From NCBI GenBank assembly GCA_022710165.1, contig JAKLHL010000006.1:1-18376 (forward strand): DNA of 18,376 nt. Direction: 5' to 3'. The translations under genes were made by a program, and so were the position numbers. This stretch comes from Bdellovibrionales bacterium (lineage in GTDB: Bacteria > Bdellovibrionota > JAFGOL01). Shown one piece after another: positions 15,206 through 18,376 of this stretch. Each line of letters opens with the position of its first letter. The first letter of the stretch is position 1. The notes under the pieces are model-generated. The model had not been told where the DNA came from, made no database searches, and was given only the letters and a program-made list of their open reading frames with translations.

Positions 15206-15277
15206 GAGTTACTGGATCCAGGACTTCGGAAAGGGAGGTACGAGGCCCAAGGGGCTGAGTCACTCCCGCCTGCCATT
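15206..15277. other. GC-rich structured segment, no gene recognised
   Basis: Between the nested repeat and the next gene lies a ~70-bp stretch more GC-rich than its surroundings. It contains the palindrome CTGGATCCAG (15212-15221) and a potential stem-loop in which GGGAG (15233-15237) pairs with CTCCC (15263-15267) around a symmetric internal loop and an inner GCCC/GGGC stem. Short 25-codon frames exist on both strands (GTG 15204 plus; an ATG minus) but neither has a convincing ribosome-binding site. It matches no RNA family that I recognise. It could be a small RNA, a trailer of the tRNA transcript or a repeat fragment. Confidence 0.3.
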
Positions 15278-15673
15278 CTAGCAAGAAAAGAATGTATAGA
15301 AAAATCTGTTTTTACAAGGTGATAGTGTCTTTTTAATTTTATTTATTCTATATGAAAACTTAAAAGCCTGAATTAAGCAAACTAAAGACAAGAACAACGC
15401 AGCAGCCAAGTAAGATAAAACAAAAATCTTTCCTTCAAATTTTGGCATTTGATGAATTGGAATAAACAAGAAAGCAATAAAAAATACGACTATAACCCCG
15501 CCAAAAAGCATGGAAAAGATCCATTCTTTTTTTAACAAAGAGGCCATCTCCTTCTTTTGATCATCCGTTTCTAGCAAATAACCTTTCCCAATAAAAGCAT
15601 GTGGGTAAAAAATATCTTCACCTTTACTGCCTTTTCTTATCCGCAACCGCAAATAAATATTAGAACCAAACAT
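15278..15673 (-). CDS. Hypothetical membrane protein with two TM segments
   Basis: I do not recognise this 131-residue protein. It has a basic N-terminal part (IYLRLRIRKGSKGE), a soluble stretch containing FYPHAFIGKGYLLETDDQKK, then two strongly hydrophobic segments (starting near WIFSMLFGGVIVVFFIAF and IFVLSYLAAALFLSLVCL) joined by a short loop, and a basic C-terminal tail rich in Lys, Phe and Cys. The topology suggests both ends in the cytoplasm. ATG 15673 is preferred over an in-frame TTG two codons upstream; neither has a strong ribosome-binding site. It is the last of three co-oriented genes of unknown function, 50 bp after the secreted protein gene. Confidence 0.75.
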   Translation of the reverse strand: MFGSNIYLRLRIRKGSKGEDIFYPHAFIGKGYLLETDDQKKEMASLLKKEWIFSMLFGGVIVVFFIAFLFIPIHQMPKFEGKIFVLSYLAAALFLSLVCLIQAFKFSYRINKIKKTLSPCKNRFFYTFFSC

Positions 15674-15723
15674 GCCCAAATTTTAGCACTTTATTTATAC
15701 TATCACCAGATAATTAGGAAACA

Positions 15724-16122
15724 CTACTCCGTAAACAGCTTGCTCATCCCGCAGCCAAATATCCCGTCATCTACTATTGAAGAACCGGCAGATGTAAGCT
15801 CTAAATAGCAAACATCATCATCTGACAAGGTGTAAGTCTCTTCCACTGTGGTGAATTCCCCATACCCCATGCTCTTTTCCCTCGTCCTGGTAACAGACTT
15901 ACTAAAATCCCAGATTAAGCTGACTTTATTAGAATCATGATAATAATTCTGTGAAAAACTAAAAGAATCTGAACAGTTCAATTTTCTTATCTTTGCTGTG
16001 TTATCACCGTAATCTAGTGCCACATAGCAAATATCATATGTTTCTAGAATGTCGCCAGCCTCTATAACATAATAATCGGTCCTCGCAAAAAGAGCTGAAG
16101 CTAAAAATAAAAGATAAAACAT
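15724..16122 (-). CDS. Hypothetical secreted protein
   Basis: Not recognised. The 132-residue product begins with a short hydrophobic stretch (FYLLFLASALFA) followed by R-T-D, a plausible but minimal signal peptide without the usual basic n-region, so export is likely rather than certain. The rest is polar, Tyr/Ser/Asp-rich and beta-like, with four cysteines that could form two disulfides if periplasmic. GGAGGAG just upstream serves both ATG 16122 and a GTG one codon earlier (16125); the ATG is chosen by convention. An intrinsic terminator lies directly upstream, between this gene and the next secreted-protein gene, leaving too little room for a separate promoter after it. Confidence 0.7.
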   Translation of the reverse strand: MFYLLFLASALFARTDYYVIEAGDILETYDICYVALDYGDNTAKIRKLNCSDSFSFSQNYYHDSNKVSLIWDFSKSVTRTREKSMGYGEFTTVEETYTLSDDDVCYLELTSAGSSIVDDGIFGCGMSKLFTE

Positions 16123-16151
16123 CACCTATCTCCTCCATCATTTTTCGTTTC

Positions 16152-16190
16152 AAAAAAGCCCCGAGCCAGATGGGCCTATCCAGCTCGGGG
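16152..16190 (-). terminator. Intrinsic terminator after the secreted Cys/Asp-rich protein gene
   Basis: On the minus strand CCCCGAGC (16190-16183) pairs perfectly with GCTCGGGG (16166-16159), with an inner GAT/ATC extension in the loop, and is followed by C then T6 (16157-16152). This is a textbook Rho-independent terminator. It sits 30 bp after one gene and about 30 bp before the next co-oriented one. Confidence 0.88.
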
Positions 16191-16219
16191 TTAAAACATA
16201 TGCTTGAAACACTACGATG

Positions 16220-16594
16220 CTATCTTCTCCAGTGAGGGCTGCTATTACCCACACTTATAAGGAATTTTACGAACCATGAAGGTTCATCATCCTCATCATC
16301 TTCTTGGTTTGTTGTGGAATTTCTTGCAGGACACCCCTTGTTCTCAATACAAAGGTCCCTTACATCATCCTCACTTTCATTTTTTATTGATGCCGAACCG
16401 TCAGAATAGAACTCTATAAGATGGCATCTGCCAGTATAGTCTATGACTACTTTGTCACAATAATCCTTTATGATCTTTACATATTGATCCTTAACCGTCA
16501 CTTCTGAATTACCAAATTCCAAACTGTCACAGAACCAATCAGCCCAAAGGCTTCCTGAGACCATCAAGGCAGCTAAAACAACTAACTTTCTCAT
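16220..16594 (-). CDS. Hypothetical secreted protein with acidic C-terminal cluster
   Basis: Not recognised. The 124 residues start with a clear signal peptide (MRK, hydrophobic core VVLAALMVSGSLWA, cleavage likely after SLWA-DW). The mature part has five cysteines (in FCDSLE, DYCDKV, GRCHLIE, DLCIEN and GCPAR), suggesting disulfides, and a C-terminal acidic run QEDDEDDEPSW followed by a hydrophobic WFVKFLISV. ATG 16594 has AGGAGG 9 nt upstream. It is divergent from the LysR-type regulator gene with a 96-bp shared region holding a LysR-like operator, so it is a candidate target of that regulator. A strong terminator follows. Confidence 0.8.
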   Translation of the reverse strand: MRKLVVLAALMVSGSLWADWFCDSLEFGNSEVTVKDQYVKIIKDYCDKVVIDYTGRCHLIEFYSDGSASIKNESEDDVRDLCIENKGCPARNSTTNQEDDEDDEPSWFVKFLISVGNSSPHWRR

Positions 16595-16633
16595 CCTTCA
16601 ATTCCTCCTAAGAACATCTTCTTAACTAGGACT

Positions 16634-16661
16634 TTTCCATTTTAAAAACTGATTGTATAAT
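16634..16661 (+). promoter_or_regulatory. Candidate promoter of the LysR-type regulator gene
   Basis: A perfect -10 TATAAT lies at 16656-16661, with TTTCCA (16634-16639, 4/6) 16 bp upstream as a weak -35. The expected transcription start near 16668 leaves a short leader of about 23 nt. The -10 overlaps the left arm of the inverted repeat at 16659-16687, which fits negative autoregulation. Confidence 0.5.
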
Positions 16662-16687
16662 TCATTATTCTAATGTATTAATGAATT
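16659..16687. promoter_or_regulatory. Perfect 9-9 inverted repeat, candidate LysR-type operator
   Basis: AATTCATTA (16659-16667) and TAATGAATT (16679-16687) are exact complements separated by 11 bp. LysR-type regulators typically bind AT-rich dyads built around T-N11-A, usually in the region shared with a divergent gene; this dyad has that geometry and sits between the regulator and the divergent secreted-protein gene, over the regulator's own promoter. Confidence 0.65.
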
Positions 16688-16690
16688 TAA

Positions 16691-17554
16691 ATGAGTTTAC
16701 TATCACCAGAATTAGACGCTTTCGTCGCTATAGTCAAAAAGGGCACCGTTCATGGCGCCGCCAAAGAGATCGGCCTAACTCAAACGGGCGTGACGCAGAG
16801 GGTAAGGAACTTAGAGAGGAAAATAGGCAACACCCTCTTCACAAGATCAAGAAAGGGAATGAACTTAACACAGGAAGGAGAGGCTCTTTTTGTGTATTGC
16901 CAGAAAGTCTTGGATATAGAGGGTGAAACGCTGTCCTCCATCCAGGGCTCAACGATACAAAAAAATATTAGGATCCAGATAGCCGGCTCATCAAGCATAA
17001 TGAGAGCAAGAGTAATACCAAGTACGGTCAAAGCAATAGAACAATTCAAAGACCTGACCTTTACATACCATATCACCGATGATGAATCACCTGTACGATA
17101 CCTAAAATCCGGCGAGTGCCAGATGGCTGTGATGCATCCATTTGAAGTCCCAAATGAAATGGACGCAAAAAGGCTAGAACCAGAAATATACATAATGGTG
17201 GCACCATATGAATGGAAGAACAGGGACATAAAAGAGATGGTAAAGAACGAGAGGTTGGTCGACTTTAATTATGGAGATAAGGTAACCTTAAGCTTTCTCA
17301 AGAAATATGGACTAGTCCAGTTGGCAAAAAAAGAAGGCCACTACGTCAACAATACTGATGCCCTGGTGTCACTAATAACCGAAGGCCACGGTTATTCTGT
17401 CCTCTCAAAAAGATTCCTTGAACCTTATATAAAGAGCAAACAGCTGGTCCAGATAATGCCTGAGGCTTTTTCTAAACTTGATTTTGCGCTTGCTTGGTAC
17501 CCAAGACATGAAATGCCAAAGTATTTCAAAAAATTAATAGACCTTATAAATTAA
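16691..17554 (+). CDS. LysR-family transcriptional regulator, ArgP-like
   Basis: DNA-binding regulator of 287 residues. The N-terminal winged helix-turn-helix (about 1-65) reads LDAFVAIVKKGTVHGAAKEIG, then LTQTGVTQRVRNLERKIG and LFTRSRKGMNLTQEG. The remainder is the two-lobed effector-binding domain (about 90-287). The pattern (DDESPVRYLKSGECQMAV in the middle, ALAWYPRHEMP near the end) resembles E. coli ArgP/IciA, which senses lysine and arginine and controls argO and lysine-pathway genes; that is family resemblance only. ATG 16691 is set by the domain start; no clear ribosome-binding site precedes it, and another ATG at 16681 is out of frame. It is divergent from a secreted-protein gene and convergent with an MFS transporter gene, whose stop overlaps its own by 4 bp. 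Either could be a target. Confidence 0.93.
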   Translation: MSLLSPELDAFVAIVKKGTVHGAAKEIGLTQTGVTQRVRNLERKIGNTLFTRSRKGMNLTQEGEALFVYCQKVLDIEGETLSSIQGSTIQKNIRIQIAGSSSIMRARVIPSTVKAIEQFKDLTFTYHITDDESPVRYLKSGECQMAVMHPFEVPNEMDAKRLEPEIYIMVAPYEWKNRDIKEMVKNERLVDFNYGDKVTLSFLKKYGLVQLAKKEGHYVNNTDALVSLITEGHGYSVLSKRFLEPYIKSKQLVQIMPEAFSKLDFALAWYPRHEMPKYFKKLIDLIN

Positions 17555-18376
17555 CGACGATCTTCCCTAACAAAAAAACCTATTATCAATACAGCTGTTA
17601 AAGCCATCAGACCGCCAAAGAAGAAAGGGGCCATATTGCTGAAAGGGAACAAAAAACCAGCTATCAAGCTCGCGGGCAAAAGCCCTATGCCGACTATCAT
17701 ATTATAGAACCCTAACGCTGTGCCCTTTGAATTCTCTGGTGCAGTCTCTGCAACAAAAGCTTTCTCCACTCCCTCTGTCATCGCATAATAAAGACCATAA
17801 AGAGGCCAGAAAACCCAAAGCATCCACGAGGAGCTTTCACTCATAAATCCAAAAGCGATGTATACCAGTGCATATAAAGAATAGCCGCAGACCAACAGGC
17901 TTTTCCTGCCTATCTTGTCCGACACGCCTCCAAAAAGCACAGAAAATGACGACGTAGTCATATTAAATACCATATACATCAAAAGCACACCCGCAAGGCT
18001 CCCATAGATACTGGTGCTTTTCAGCAGGAGGAATTGGTTCGACGAATTACCCAAAGTAAAGATGAACTGCGCCACAAAGAACAGCCTAAGATTGCTGTTG
18101 TATTTTTTTATGTTCAAGCTAGGTTTGATCTTTACCTTGTCGTCTTTATTTATTTTATGCCCAACATCAGATGTGAAAAGCAGGAATAAAGCTCCAAGCA
18201 CTGCACTTGATACTGCTATTATGAATATAGGGTAAAGTGCCTTTGGGTTGCCGTGAGAATTATTATAGATAACATCTTCAAGATCCGGAAAAACGAATTT
18301 CACCAATATATAAAGAAGGGCGACCCCAACAAAAGCTCCAGCAAAGTCCATCGCCCTTTGAAAACCAAAAGCCTTA
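17551..18376 (-). CDS. Major facilitator superfamily transporter, C-terminal part
   Basis: Inner-membrane transporter whose N-terminal part lies beyond the right window edge. The frame continues upstream of the internal ATG at 18351 (reading KAFGFQRAMDFAGAF), so that ATG is not the true start. About eight hydrophobic segments are visible. Segment four ends in LFGGVSDKIGRKS, the G-x3-D-x2-GRK-type motif A that occurs after TM2 and TM8 in MFS proteins; its position with four segments after it fits TM8 of twelve. The loop before it is basic (KINKDDKVKIKPS). The substrate cannot be told; the convergent ArgP-like regulator would fit an amino-acid exporter but does not show it. Confidence 0.92.
   Translation of the reverse strand, partial: KAFGFQRAMDFAGAFVGVALLYILVKFVFPDLEDVIYNNSHGNPKALYPIFIIAVSSAVLGALFLLFTSDVGHKINKDDKVKIKPSLNIKKYNSNLRLFFVAQFIFTLGNSSNQFLLLKSTSIYGSLAGVLLMYMVFNMTTSSFSVLFGGVSDKIGRKSLLVCGYSLYALVYIAFGFMSESSSWMLWVFWPLYGLYYAMTEGVEKAFVAETAPENSKGTALGFYNMIVGIGLLPASLIAGFLFPFSNMAPFFFGGLMALTAVLIIGFFVREDRR

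Noticed and set aside
15204..15280. 25-codon open frames on both strands of the GC-rich segment
   Set aside because: No convincing ribosome-binding site and no recognisable peptide; open frames this short are expected by chance.

Overview
The window is an ordinary bacterial chromosome segment, densely packed and about 42% GC by eye. Arginine is written mostly AGG/AGA and isoleucine often ATA. Non-ATG starts are frequent: TTG for the PBP1A gene, alaS and dnaJ, and GTG for the FHA gene and grpE. A DksA/TraR-type zinc-finger protein, a lipoprotein with a periplasmic-binding fold and a class A penicillin-binding protein point to a didermic (Gram-negative) organism. I cannot place it further; an uncultured Deltaproteobacteria-like or candidate-phylum lineage is a guess from gene content only.

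Region 1 (1-14855, all on the minus strand, read right to left): grpE-dnaK-dnaJ heat-shock operon; a TPR/periplasmic-binding-fold lipoprotein; a DksA/TraR-family regulator; lon; a double-FHA protein; pgpA; recA-recX-alaS, with recX overlapping both neighbours; and the 5' end of a class A PBP gene cut by the window edge. The themes are protein quality control (GrpE/DnaK/DnaJ, Lon), DNA repair (RecA, RecX) and envelope biogenesis (PgpA, PBP1A, the LpoA-like lipoprotein).

Region 2 (14856-15277): divergent promoters for grpE (minus) and tRNA-Glu(CTC) (plus), the tRNA itself with encoded CCA, then about 210 bp without a convincing gene. This stretch holds a near-concentric three-layer inverted repeat and a GC-rich structured segment I cannot explain.

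Region 3 (15278-18376): three small minus-strand genes of unknown function (one two-TM membrane protein, two secreted proteins) with an intrinsic terminator inside the cluster; a divergent plus-strand LysR-type regulator with a perfect 9-9 inverted repeat over its promoter; and a convergent minus-strand MFS transporter that runs off the right edge.

The most unusual signal is that four consecutive genes (lipoprotein, dksA-like, lon, FHA) each have the Shine-Dalgarno sequence or start codon inside a perfect inverted repeat of 7-10 bp. The four repeats share no sequence and none has a terminator U-run. This suggests control of translation initiation by RNA structure, possibly thermosensing in the case of lon, rather than one shared DNA-binding repressor. 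No mobile element, CRISPR array or defence system was seen.
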